Source: Magnetococcales bacterium
GTDB taxonomy: Bacteria; Pseudomonadota; Magnetococcia; Magnetococcales; Magnetaquicoccaceae
Length of the DNA: 13,463 bases
Direction: 5' to 3'
NCBI GenBank assembly: GCA_015229095.1
Contig: JADGCE010000073.1
Span: forward strand, 1-13,463
In this document: positions 1 through 7,093 of the stretch, in pieces
Layout of the letters: each line of letters opens with the position of its first letter
Numbering within the stretch: the stretch's first letter is position 1
The notes under the pieces: model-generated
The model's input: the letters and a program-made list of their open reading frames with translations, nothing else
What the model was told of the DNA's origin: nothing
The model's database searches: none
Made by a program: the position numbers and the translations under genes

Positions 1-7
1 GGGAGGT

Positions 8-137
8 CCAGGAGGGGATTATCCCCTCCTGGTGGGGTGCGGGGCGAAGCCCCGCTACTCATTTCGGGGCTTCGCCCCGCACCCCACCGGAGGGCTCTGC
101 CCTCTGGAGACCCACCGGGGGCCGTGACGCCCCCCGG
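8..137. repeat. Array of four consecutive GC-rich hairpins
   Basis: Four inverted repeats lie end to end in the non-coding leader. The first has perfect 12-bp arms at 8-19 and 21-32. The second has perfect 24-bp arms at 31-54 and 65-88 around a 10-nt loop, and each arm contains a smaller palindrome (GGGGCGAAGCCCC and its complement). The third has 9-bp arms at 87-95 and 99-107 with one G-T pair and a TCT loop. The fourth has 7-bp arms at 115-121 and 131-137. A 12-bp palindrome, CAAAAATTTTTG, follows at 145-156. No credible gene lies in 1-183; the open frame on the - strand here is only the palindrome read through. The block could be a dispersed palindromic (REP/MITE-like) element or a terminator cluster for a gene left of the window. 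The structure is seen directly; the role is inferred. Confidence 0.8.
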
Positions 138-193
138 ACCCCGGCAAAAATTTTTGAATATCGACACGCCATGAACACTGTTTTTGTTTACCC

Positions 194-200
194 AGAAGGA
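194..200 (+). promoter_or_regulatory. Ribosome binding site deciding the lon start
   Basis: AGAAGGA ends 7 nt before the ATG at 208. This favours ATG 208 over the in-frame TTG at 184, which has no comparable site. Confidence 0.6.
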
Positions 201-207
201 TTGTCCC

Positions 208-2856
208 ATGCCCGATGATGTGCATCCCGTACCAGAAGAGAGCCCTGCCCCCCCTGAAGATACGGCGACAGAGGCCGGTACAACGAGGGAATCCCCCCAA
301 CAACCAGACGATGCCGCAGCAGCGGCAGGGTCGGCCTATGCCGAACAGTCAGGGATCGATGCAACCAACGCCGCACCCGATGCCGCGCCACCCGGAAGCG
401 ACGAAGAGATCGAGGCTCCCTCCATCGACATCCCGTTGGAGGCCGAAACGGTGGAGACAGCCACCGAATCGGATGCAGCGACTGGTCACGGACACAAACA
501 GCTGCCCAGCGAGTTGGTCATCTATCCCCTGGGAGGACGCCCCTTTTTCCCAGGCATGCTGACCCCAATCCAGGTGGAGGGTTCCCCCTACTACGACACC
601 ATCAAAATGGCCCTGGAATCCCCTGGCAAAATGTTCGGTATCGTGCTGAGCCATGCGGAAGATGGGGACGAGGTGTTTATTGCCGACAAGCTGTACCGTT
701 TCGGCACCATGACCCGTATCATGGAATCGGTCGTCAATGAACAGGACAAGCAGATCAAGCTGCTGGCCGAAGGGTTGTCCCGCTTTTCCATCATCGGCAT
801 CGCCGACGATGGCCCTCCCATTCTGGCCATTGTCACCCACCACGACAAACCGGTGGAACATTTTGATCCAGACACCCTGAAACCCTACATGTTGGCGGTG
901 ATCAGCACCCTGAAAGAGATTCTGAAATATGACTCCCTCTACCAGGAACAGGTCAAAATGTTTCTGTCGCGTCATAATTTCAGCGAACCCGAACGGTTGG
1001 CGGATTTTGTCGCCTCCATGACCAGTTCCACCCGGGAAGAGCTGCAGGAGGTTCTGGAAACCCTGAACATACGGGAGCGTCTGGAAAAGGTGCTGGGTCT
1101 CCTGAAAAAGGAGTTGGAAATTGTCAAGTTGCAGGACAAAATTTCCAAGCAGGTTGAGGAGGGTATCTCGGAAAACCAGCGCCAGTTTTTTCTGCGTGAA
1201 CAGCTCAAGGAGATCCAGAAAGAGCTGGGCATCACCAAGGATGACCGCACCGCCGATCTGGAAAAATTCCGGGAGCGTCTCAAACAGTTGACCCTGACCG
1301 AAGAGGCCACCAACAAGATCAACGACGAGATGGAAAAGCTCGCCATCCTGGAGACAGGTTCCTCGGAATACAACGTCACCCGCAACTATGTGGACTGGCT
1401 GACCAGCCTGCCCTGGGGGGTCCATTCCAAGGACAAGTTGAACATCAAACGGGCCAGACGCATCCTGGATGAAGATCATGATGAGCTGAAAGATGTCAAG
1501 GAGCGTATCCTGGAATTTTTGGCCGTCGGCAAGCTGAAGGGCAAAATCGGTGGCTCCATCATTCTCCTGGTTGGCCCGCCCGGTGTGGGAAAGACTTCCA
1601 TCGGTCGCTCTGTGGCGCGCGCCGTGGGACGACAGTTTTTCCGTTTTTCGGTGGGCGGCATGCGGGACGAGGCGGAAATCAAGGGTCATCGGCGGACCTA
1701 CGTGGGCGCCATGCCCGGCAAGGTGGTCCAAGCGTTGCGCTACACCAAGGTGGCCAACCCTATTTTCATGCTGGATGAGGTGGACAAAATCGGCGCCAGT
1801 TATCATGGCGACCCGGCATCCGCTCTTCTGGAGGTGTTGGACCCTGAACAAAACACGGAGTTTCTCGATCACTACCTGGATGTGCGTTTTGATCTTTCCA
1901 AAATTTTATTTCTCTGCACGGCCAATCAGGTCGACACCATCCCCGCCGCTCTCTTGGATCGCATGGAGATCATTCGCCTCTCCGGATATATCACATCGGA
2001 AAAGCTGGTCATTGCCCGCAACCATCTGATTCCCAAACAGCTGGAAAAAAATGGTCTGAACAAAACCAAAAAGGGCGGGCTGCGTTTTTCAACCAACGCC
2101 GTGCGTACCATCATCGATGGGTATGCACGGGAAGCCGGTGTGCGCCATCTGGAGCAAAAGATCGGCGCCATTTCCAGGAAAGCCGCCCTGAAAATCCTGG
2201 AACATAACGCCAAAACGCCCATTTTTATCAAACAACGCGAGGTGGAAACATTTTTGGGCAAACCCAGCTTCCGGGATGAACTGCCCAGCAACGGCGTTGG
2301 CATCGTCACAGGTCTGGCCTGGACAGCCATGGGGGGTGCCACCCTGGATGTGGAGTCGGCACAAATTCGCACCACCAAGGCGGACTTTATCCTGACCGGC
2401 AATATGGGCGAGGTGATGAAAGAGTCGGCCCGCATCGCCTTCAGCCTGATCCAGGGACAGTGCAAATCCCTGGGTGGCAATCCAAAAATTTTGGCGGAAG
2501 GTTCCATCCATATCCATGTACCCGAGGGGGCCACCCCCAAGGATGGACCTTCGGCGGGCATCACCCTGGCCACATCCCTGCTCTCCCTGGCCCGCAACGA
2601 ACCCGTCTCCCGACGGCTCGCCATGACCGGCGAGCTCACCCTGACCGGGCATGTCCTGCCCGTCGGTGGTATCCGGGAAAAGGTCATTGCCGCTCGACGT
2701 GTGGGCATTCGCGAGGTGATCCTGCCCAGCGCCTGCCGCAAGGATTATGAGGAGGTGCCAGAGCATATTCGTGAGGGGTTTACCGCGCACTTTGTCAAAT
2801 CCTATGCAGAAGTGGCCAAATTGGTCTTTGGACATCAAAAAAATGCCGACGAATAA
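208..2856 (+). CDS. lon: ATP-dependent LonA protease with long acidic N-terminal extension
   Basis: This is the ATP-dependent serine protease of the cytoplasm that degrades misfolded and regulatory proteins. The product is 882 residues from ATG 208. Residues 1-98 are a Pro/Ala/Asp/Glu-rich, probably disordered extension. The LON substrate-binding domain starts near residue 99 (LPSELVIYPL), followed by a helical linker. The AAA+ module has Walker A GPPGVGKT at 456-463 and Walker B IFMLDE at 519-524. The peptidase domain has the PKDGPSAG motif with catalytic Ser782 and partner Lys825 in GGIREKV. The spacing of 43 residues between the dyad matches E. coli Lon (S679/K722), and all key residues are present. 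E. coli Lon is 784 residues, so the excess is almost entirely the N-terminal extension. An in-frame GTG at 451 preceded by GGAGG could start a shorter form. No convincing sigma70 or heat-shock promoter was found upstream. Confidence 0.97.
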   Translation: MPDDVHPVPEESPAPPEDTATEAGTTRESPQQPDDAAAAAGSAYAEQSGIDATNAAPDAAPPGSDEEIEAPSIDIPLEAETVETATESDAATGHGHKQLPSELVIYPLGGRPFFPGMLTPIQVEGSPYYDTIKMALESPGKMFGIVLSHAEDGDEVFIADKLYRFGTMTRIMESVVNEQDKQIKLLAEGLSRFSIIGIADDGPPILAIVTHHDKPVEHFDPDTLKPYMLAVISTLKEILKYDSLYQEQVKMFLSRHNFSEPERLADFVASMTSSTREELQEVLETLNIRERLEKVLGLLKKELEIVKLQDKISKQVEEGISENQRQFFLREQLKEIQKELGITKDDRTADLEKFRERLKQLTLTEEATNKINDEMEKLAILETGSSEYNVTRNYVDWLTSLPWGVHSKDKLNIKRARRILDEDHDELKDVKERILEFLAVGKLKGKIGGSIILLVGPPGVGKTSIGRSVARAVGRQFFRFSVGGMRDEAEIKGHRRTYVGAMPGKVVQALRYTKVANPIFMLDEVDKIGASYHGDPASALLEVLDPEQNTEFLDHYLDVRFDLSKILFLCTANQVDTIPAALLDRMEIIRLSGYITSEKLVIARNHLIPKQLEKNGLNKTKKGGLRFSTNAVRTIIDGYAREAGVRHLEQKIGAISRKAALKILEHNAKTPIFIKQREVETFLGKPSFRDELPSNGVGIVTGLAWTAMGGATLDVESAQIRTTKADFILTGNMGEVMKESARIAFSLIQGQCKSLGGNPKILAEGSIHIHVPEGATPKDGPSAGITLATSLLSLARNEPVSRRLAMTGELTLTGHVLPVGGIREKVIAARRVGIREVILPSACRKDYEEVPEHIREGFTAHFVKSYAEVAKLVFGHQKNADE

Positions 2857-2876
2857 CGCCTCTGCCAAAAATTTCC

Positions 2877-2905
2877 TTGTCGCACCAACAGGCAGTGGCT
2901 AGAAT
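2877..2905 (+). promoter_or_regulatory. Candidate sigma70 promoter for the secreted Pro/Ala-rich protein gene
   Basis: TTGTCG at 2877-2882 and TAGAAT at 2900-2905 are separated by exactly 17 nt. The -10 box matches the consensus at 5 of 6 positions and the -35 box at 3 of 6. Transcription would begin near 2912, about 70 nt before the ATG at 2985. If real, the in-frame TTG at 2877 belongs to the -35 box and cannot be a start codon. Confidence 0.4.
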
Positions 2906-2984
2906 CCCGCTTTGCCGTGCGATTGCGCGGGCGTTGGGTGGTCGCGGGGTGGGTGTGGTTCATGTTTTGGGAGATTCAATCGTC

Positions 2985-3596
2985 ATGTCTGGAATCCGGG
3001 TAGCGTTTTCTGCGTTCTGTTTGTGCTCTTTGAGCATGCTGAGTACGGGTGAGGCGGGCCCTGCCGCCCCTCCAGCCCCCGCGAAAGCAACCACTCCGGC
3101 ACCCGCAAAAATAGATGCCGACTTTCAGAGTGAGATCAAGCTCTCCTGCGAAAAATATGCAAAGGAGGATCAGATTCCCCCCAAAGAGGTCAAGGAGTAT
3201 GTCGCCCAGTGCATTCGCGACTTCAGCGAGGCCCAACCGACGGATGAGTTTCCCCCCTTTGAAAGCGAGGAGGGTATCCTCGGTGGGACGCCCACGGGTG
3301 GCTATAACCCCCTAGGAAAAAGCATGGAGATGGAAAAAGCCTATCCCATCGATCCACCTCCGGCTCCCAAACCTCCCGCTGCGGTCGCCCCTGCCGCACC
3401 ACCGACTGGAGCGACGCCCCCACAGCCTGGCTCGGCTACCGTGCCCTCTGCCGGCGCCCCCGCTGCGGCACCCGCCAAACCTGCGACCGGTGCCGCCGCC
3501 AGCCCAGCCGCACCCTCTCCCCCTCATCCGGTGCCACCGGCCAGTGCTCCGGCTGCGGCCCCTGCCACAGGCGACAAGAAAGGCACCGCACCGTGA
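2985..3596 (+). CDS. Secreted protein with Pro/Ala-rich C-terminal tail, function unknown
   Basis: I do not recognise a named family. From ATG 2985 the product is 203 residues and opens with a plausible Sec signal peptide: one Arg, a hydrophobic stretch to about residue 19, and a likely cut after GEA (residue 24). GGGAG at 2969-2973 is an acceptable ribosome site. A longer frame back to TTG 2877 would bury the signal peptide and covers a candidate promoter, so it was not used. A Pro/Ala linker leads to a small charged region (about residues 42-97) with two cysteines, C55 and C76, the only likely folded part; they could form a disulfide in the periplasm. From about residue 119 to the end the chain is nearly all Pro, Ala, Thr and Gly, as in linkers that cross the periplasm or cell wall. 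The next gene follows after 69 nt and may share its transcript. Confidence 0.75.
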   Translation: MSGIRVAFSAFCLCSLSMLSTGEAGPAAPPAPAKATTPAPAKIDADFQSEIKLSCEKYAKEDQIPPKEVKEYVAQCIRDFSEAQPTDEFPPFESEEGILGGTPTGGYNPLGKSMEMEKAYPIDPPPAPKPPAAVAPAAPPTGATPPQPGSATVPSAGAPAAAPAKPATGAAASPAAPSPPHPVPPASAPAAAPATGDKKGTAP

Positions 3597-3665
3597 TCAG
3601 TGGCGGCGAACACCTGCTCAGTGCGGTGGGCCTGTTGTGCCCTCCCTGTGCTTAACCGCCTGTTC

Positions 3666-4451
3666 ATGAAGGCTCCGCTTTTGCAAACCACGCACCCGAC
3701 GCGCATCTCCATCGAGCTGGTCCCCCGCGATGCCGAAACATTGCGGGAGGAGTTGCGTGTGGTGCGGGAGAGCTTTGCCTCGGTCAATGTCATCAATCTG
3801 CCCGACCTGCCCCGTTTTCCCCTGCGTTCCTGGGATGGGTGCGCCATTGCCAAAGCCTTTTTCCCGCACACCATCCCCCACATCCGCGCACTCGACATTC
3901 CCGTCGATGCGCCGCTGCTCCTTCCGGAACGGCTGCGCGCGCAGGGTATTGGGGAGATTTTGCTGGTTACGGGCGATCCTCCTGCCCATGGCCAGCCACC
4001 GGCCAACGCCAGCACTGTGTTGCAGGCCATTCGTCGCTTCAAGGAAGCCATGCCGGAGCTGCGGGTCTACGCTGCCCTGGACCCTTATCGCCAGGGATTC
4101 CAAAAAGAGTATGATTATTTGCAGCAAAAACTGGCTGCGGGCGCCGACGGTGTGTTCAGTCAGCCCTTCTTTGACCTGCGCCTGATGGAGATGCATGGGG
4201 AGATGCTGGCGGCCCTCTCCGCAACCATGCCCGTTTTTTTTGGCGTTTCCCCGGTGACTTCCGAAACCTCCCGCGCGTATTGGGAAAAACGCAACCAGGT
4301 ACCCTTTCCGCGCCACTTTGAGCCCACCCTGGCCTGGAATCAAGCCTTTGCCCGCCAGGCCCTGGCGTTTGCACGCAGCACTCAAACCCACATCTATTTT
4401 ATGCCCATACGCACCAACGTGGTGCATTACTTGGAAGGTATCCTCTCCTAA
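3666..4451 (+). CDS. Methylenetetrahydrofolate reductase family protein (short MetF-like)
   Basis: The product is probably a flavoprotein of the MTHFR superfamily, reducing 5,10-methylene-tetrahydrofolate to the 5-methyl form for methionine synthesis. It is 261 residues from ATG 3666, against 296 for E. coli MetF. Family landmarks are present: an opening strand ISIELVPRD with Glu17 where the catalytic Glu lies, VTGDPP with Asp104 at the flavin site, and SQPFFD (Gln166) at the folate site. The motifs look closer to the MTHFR half of YitJ-type homocysteine methyltransferase fusions than to MetF itself. A GTG at 3600 would add 22 residues; ATG 3666 was chosen because the first strand of the barrel begins just after it, although it has no clear ribosome site. 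The stop is 4 nt before the siroheme gene. The family is solid; the exact substrate is less so. Confidence 0.85.
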   Translation: MKAPLLQTTHPTRISIELVPRDAETLREELRVVRESFASVNVINLPDLPRFPLRSWDGCAIAKAFFPHTIPHIRALDIPVDAPLLLPERLRAQGIGEILLVTGDPPAHGQPPANASTVLQAIRRFKEAMPELRVYAALDPYRQGFQKEYDYLQQKLAAGADGVFSQPFFDLRLMEMHGEMLAALSATMPVFFGVSPVTSETSRAYWEKRNQVPFPRHFEPTLAWNQAFARQALAFARSTQTHIYFMPIRTNVVHYLEGILS

Positions 4452-4455
4452 ACAG

Positions 4456-5145
4456 ATGTCAGAACCCTTTTTCCCTCTTTTTTTGCAGTTGTCCCGCCGT
4501 CCGTGCGTATTGATCGGTGGTGGTGCCGTGGCGGTTGAAAAAGCCAACCGCTTACTGGCTGTGGGCGCCCACCTCACGGTCGTTGCCCCTCGTCTGATCG
4601 CCACACTGCAGACGCGAGTGACTGCGGGAGAGTTGCACTGGTTGCCGGAACACTTCCAGGAACATCATCTGGACAATGTCTGGTTTGCCATCAGTACCCT
4701 GACGGACAAGGCGGTCAACCAGCGCATCCATGCCGAGGCCAACCGCCGCCGTCTATTTTTGAATGTGGTGGACCAACCGGACTTTTGCACCTGTCATTGG
4801 CCAGCCACACTGGAACGCCCACCGGTCATGGTTGCTTTTTCGACCCGTGGAGAGAGTCCCGCTTTGGCCAGTTATCTGCGCCGCACCATGTCCAGGGTAT
4901 TGCCTGAACAGCTGGGGGAACTGGCCCATTGGCTCTCCCACTGGCGACAACAACTCCAAACTGCGTTGCCCGCCGATCTGGAGAGCCGGGGGGATTTTTG
5001 GCGTGCTCTGTTTGAACAGGGCATGGCGGAGCGTTTTCTGGCAGGCGATGTGGTCGGCGCAGAAGAGATGATCCGCCGGGCCATACCCACCAAACAGCAA
5101 CCGGACGATACCCTCAGAATGCACAGGGGTGAAAAGGATGAATGA
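4456..5145 (+). CDS. Precorrin-2 dehydrogenase / siroheme synthase N-terminal type (CysG-N, Met8-like)
   Basis: The enzyme should oxidise precorrin-2 to sirohydrochlorin with NAD+, and possibly insert Fe2+ to give siroheme, the cofactor of sulfite and nitrite reductases. The product is 229 residues. It opens with the family-typical PLFLQL strand and a Rossmann loop CVLIGGGAVAVEKA. Asp106 in LNVVDQPDF matches the catalytic Asp of CysG and Met8. A central strand VMVAFSTRGESPALASYLR and a helical C-terminus follow. The uroporphyrinogen methyltransferase half of full CysG is absent, so that activity must be encoded elsewhere. ATG 4456 lies 4 nt after the previous stop with no strong ribosome site of its own, suggesting translational coupling. 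The longer in-frame opening from 4318 lies inside the MetF-like gene and was discarded. The stop overlaps the next start. Confidence 0.93.
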   Translation: MSEPFFPLFLQLSRRPCVLIGGGAVAVEKANRLLAVGAHLTVVAPRLIATLQTRVTAGELHWLPEHFQEHHLDNVWFAISTLTDKAVNQRIHAEANRRRLFLNVVDQPDFCTCHWPATLERPPVMVAFSTRGESPALASYLRRTMSRVLPEQLGELAHWLSHWRQQLQTALPADLESRGDFWRALFEQGMAERFLAGDVVGAEEMIRRAIPTKQQPDDTLRMHRGEKDE

Positions 5146-5995
5146 CCGGGTCAAGGCCTATCGAGAAAGGCAAAAAGCGGCAGGACTCTCTCAGGTCACC
5201 CTTTGGCTGGACGGCCCCACAGCCGCTTTGCTCAAACAAGCCACGGCCATCCAACAACGCCAACCGGGCGAAATTATCGCTGCGGCTCTGCACACATGGT
5301 GGGCTCATCAAGCACAAACGACGCCCAACCCGACCGCTGCCACAGAGAGAATGCCTCCTCTACCCGACACGGCAACCGACCCCGCTCTCTTGCGGGAGTG
5401 GGTTCGTCAACTGGTGCAGGAGGAGTTGGCAACAGCCACCTCCGGGGTGAGCGCGGCAGACGATCCATCCCCTCCGGAGAGCCAGGCATCTGCGCTGCCG
5501 GAACCACGGCAACCGGATGCGTCGCAGCACTCTGCACAGGAGCAGGAACCGCAGAATGAACCAGGCGAGGCGCAGAACGGTGCCTCTGACCCCGTACAGA
5601 ATGGCGAACCAGACTCTGTACAGAGCGATGACCCCGACCCCGTACAGAATGGCGAACTAGACCCCGTACAGAATGGCGAACCAGACCCCACGCAGAACGA
5701 CGAAGCTGACCCCACACAGGGCGGAGAAGTGGGCAATCCACGATATTACGAACAAGCCTTCCCGCATGGGGATAAATCCAACCCGGAAAATACCATAAAA
5801 ACGAACCAAGAAGCCCATGAGGAGGCAGACAAGGCACAAAATTGCGTACTGAGCCCTGTCCAACACCACGAGGCGGATGTCGTTGGGCAGGCTGTCGCCG
5901 CAGAGAGAGAAGCCGCCACAGCGCCGACCGAAGTACCGGAACCCCACGACGCGCTCCCCCACCCTTCCCTGTACCGGTGGCCCATGACATTCTAA
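5138..5995 (+). CDS. Ribbon-helix-helix-like protein with acidic tandem-repeat tail
   Basis: The product is 285 residues from ATG 5138, with AGGGG at 5125-5129 (8-nt spacing). GTG 5129 is an alternative that adds three residues. Residues 1-57 resemble small ribbon-helix-helix DNA-binding domains: a basic opening (VKAYRERQKAAGL), a short strand QVTLWLD, and two helices ending in IIAAALHTWW. Residues 80-100 form a possible short helix. From about 130 the chain is acidic, polar and low in complexity, with six 8-residue repeats of the type DPVQNGEP at 151-198 and further degenerate copies on each side. It overlaps the end of the precorrin-2 dehydrogenase gene by 8 nt, so the two are coupled. The DNA-binding role is inferred from the N-terminus only; the tail matches nothing I know. 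An antitoxin- or plasmid-type RHH protein is a possibility, but no toxin gene is adjacent. Confidence 0.75.
   Translation: MNDRVKAYRERQKAAGLSQVTLWLDGPTAALLKQATAIQQRQPGEIIAAALHTWWAHQAQTTPNPTAATERMPPLPDTATDPALLREWVRQLVQEELATATSGVSAADDPSPPESQASALPEPRQPDASQHSAQEQEPQNEPGEAQNGASDPVQNGEPDSVQSDDPDPVQNGELDPVQNGEPDPTQNDEADPTQGGEVGNPRYYEQAFPHGDKSNPENTIKTNQEAHEEADKAQNCVLSPVQHHEADVVGQAVAAEREAATAPTEVPEPHDALPHPSLYRWPMTF
5588..5731 (+). repeat. Six tandem 24-bp repeats inside the RHH-like gene
   Basis: Six in-frame units of 24 bp each encode an 8-residue motif (DPVQNGEP and variants). Units 1 and 4 are identical over all 24 bases, and unit 3 differs from them by one base (a CCA/CTA codon change). Units 2, 5 and 6 are more diverged. 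This suggests recent expansion by slippage or recombination within a coding sequence. Confidence 0.9.
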
Positions 5996-6008
5996 TGGCA
6001 AGAGCGAC

Positions 6009-6044
6009 GGGGGGTAATGGCCCATTCGCCGGGCTCTGCCCCCC
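6009..6044. terminator. Possible bidirectional terminator between convergent genes
   Basis: The 54-nt gap between the stops of the RHH-like gene (+) and rluD (-) contains a G6 run (6009-6014) facing a C6 run (6039-6044), plus an AGAGC/GCTCT pair at 6001-6005 and 6033-6037. The two pairings compete, the loop is long and no T-tract follows, so this is weak. Confidence 0.25.
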
Positions 6045-6049
6045 TGGTA

Positions 6050-7093
6050 TCAACCGATGGTACGCTGGAGTTGCCGCAAGTGACTTAACAGCCCCTTGAA
6101 ATCGGCCGGGGGCTCCACCGCAAATTGCAGGCGTTCGCCGCTGCCGGGGTGGATAAAACCCAGTGTGGCGGCATGCAGGGCTTGCCGTTTGAAGGCCGTG
6201 AGGGTGGTTTTGACCGCTTCCGGCCACTTGTCAGGGGGGACAAAGGGGCGGCTGTAGACCGGATCCCCCAGCAGGGGGTAGCCTTGGTGCGCCATGTGAA
6301 CCCGGATTTGATGGGTACGACCGGTCTGCAGGCGGCACGAAAGCAGGGAAAAGGGGGGAAACACCTCTTGCACCTGGTAATGGGTGATGGCGTGGCGCCC
6401 CTGGGCGACGACTGCCATTTTTTGACGCTCTTTGGGATGACGACCGATGGGGGCGTCAATCTTTCCCTGTGCGGGCTGAGGAACCCCTTTGACAATCGCC
6501 TGGTAGAGGCGGGCGATGCTGTGGGCTTTAAACTGTTCGGAGAGATGTTGGTGGATACGATCCTTTTTGGCGACCACCAACAAACCACTGGTATCCTTGT
6601 CCAAACGATGCACAATCCCCGGTCGTATCACCCCTCCGATCCCTGACAAACTGCCCTGGCAATGGTGCAACAAGGCGTTCACCAAAGTGCCGCCCTGGGC
6701 ACTGGGCCCCACTCCGGGATGGACCACCATGCCCGCCGGTTTGTTCACCACCAACAGGTCTGCATCTTCAAACACAATCGCCAACTCAACGGCCTCGGCG
6801 ACCACATCCAGGGGGACGGCGGCAGGAATGTGCAGCTCAAACAGCTCCCCGCCGCGCACTTTTTCATCCACGCCACAGACAGCGACCCGGGCGCTGCCGC
6901 CGCCGTCCGCTGCGGGACGGCGAAAGACCCGTCCGGCCGTAATCAAGCGCTGGATCATGGTCCGACTGAGGGAGGGATCCAACAAGGCCAGAGCTTTATC
7001 GACCCGTTCGCCGATCAGATCGGCCGAATCGTGAATCTGCAGATAGCGTTGACCAGAAGCGTCTGCCGGAGGAGGCTCATGCACGTTGGCCAA
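6050..7093 (-). CDS. rluD: Ribosomal large subunit pseudouridine synthase, RluD type
   Basis: The enzyme converts specific uridines of 23S rRNA (helix 69 in the RluD case) to pseudouridine during ribosome assembly. The product is 347 residues from TTG 7093. An S4 RNA-binding domain begins at GERVDKAL (about residue 28), and the catalytic domain starts near residue 103. The signature HRLDKDTSGLLVVAK contains catalytic Asp165. Later motifs LQTGRTHQIRVH and GDPVYS are also present. The S4 domain carries a Gly/Ala-rich insertion around residues 58-72 that is absent from E. coli RluD. The start is uncertain: a GTG at 7084 would give 344 residues, and neither codon has a clear ribosome site. The gene overlaps the end of ubiG by 17 nt (8 nt with the GTG), so it is probably translated from the ubiG message. 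RluC-like specificity cannot be excluded from sequence reading alone. Confidence 0.93.
   Translation of the reverse strand: MANVHEPPPADASGQRYLQIHDSADLIGERVDKALALLDPSLSRTMIQRLITAGRVFRRPAADGGGSARVAVCGVDEKVRGGELFELHIPAAVPLDVVAEAVELAIVFEDADLLVVNKPAGMVVHPGVGPSAQGGTLVNALLHHCQGSLSGIGGVIRPGIVHRLDKDTSGLLVVAKKDRIHQHLSEQFKAHSIARLYQAIVKGVPQPAQGKIDAPIGRHPKERQKMAVVAQGRHAITHYQVQEVFPPFSLLSCRLQTGRTHQIRVHMAHQGYPLLGDPVYSRPFVPPDKWPEAVKTTLTAFKRQALHAATLGFIHPGSGERLQFAVEPPADFKGLLSHLRQLQRTIG

Noticed and set aside
154..182. TTGAAT as a -35 box for lon
   Set aside because: No acceptable -10 hexamer occurs at 16-18 nt; the positions read ACTGTT or similar.
349..1872. 507-codon open frame on the - strand across lon
   Set aside because: It lies wholly antisense to the conserved lon sequence, its product resembles nothing, and its length follows from lon codon use in GC-rich DNA.
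2485..2500. CCAAAAATTTTGG palindrome
   Set aside because: It lies inside a conserved stretch of the Lon peptidase domain and follows from the codons there.
5274..6227. 317-codon - strand frame across the RHH-like gene and the end of rluD
   Set aside because: It mirrors the tandem repeat in antisense, giving a spurious Arg/His repeat, and overlaps conserved rluD sequence.
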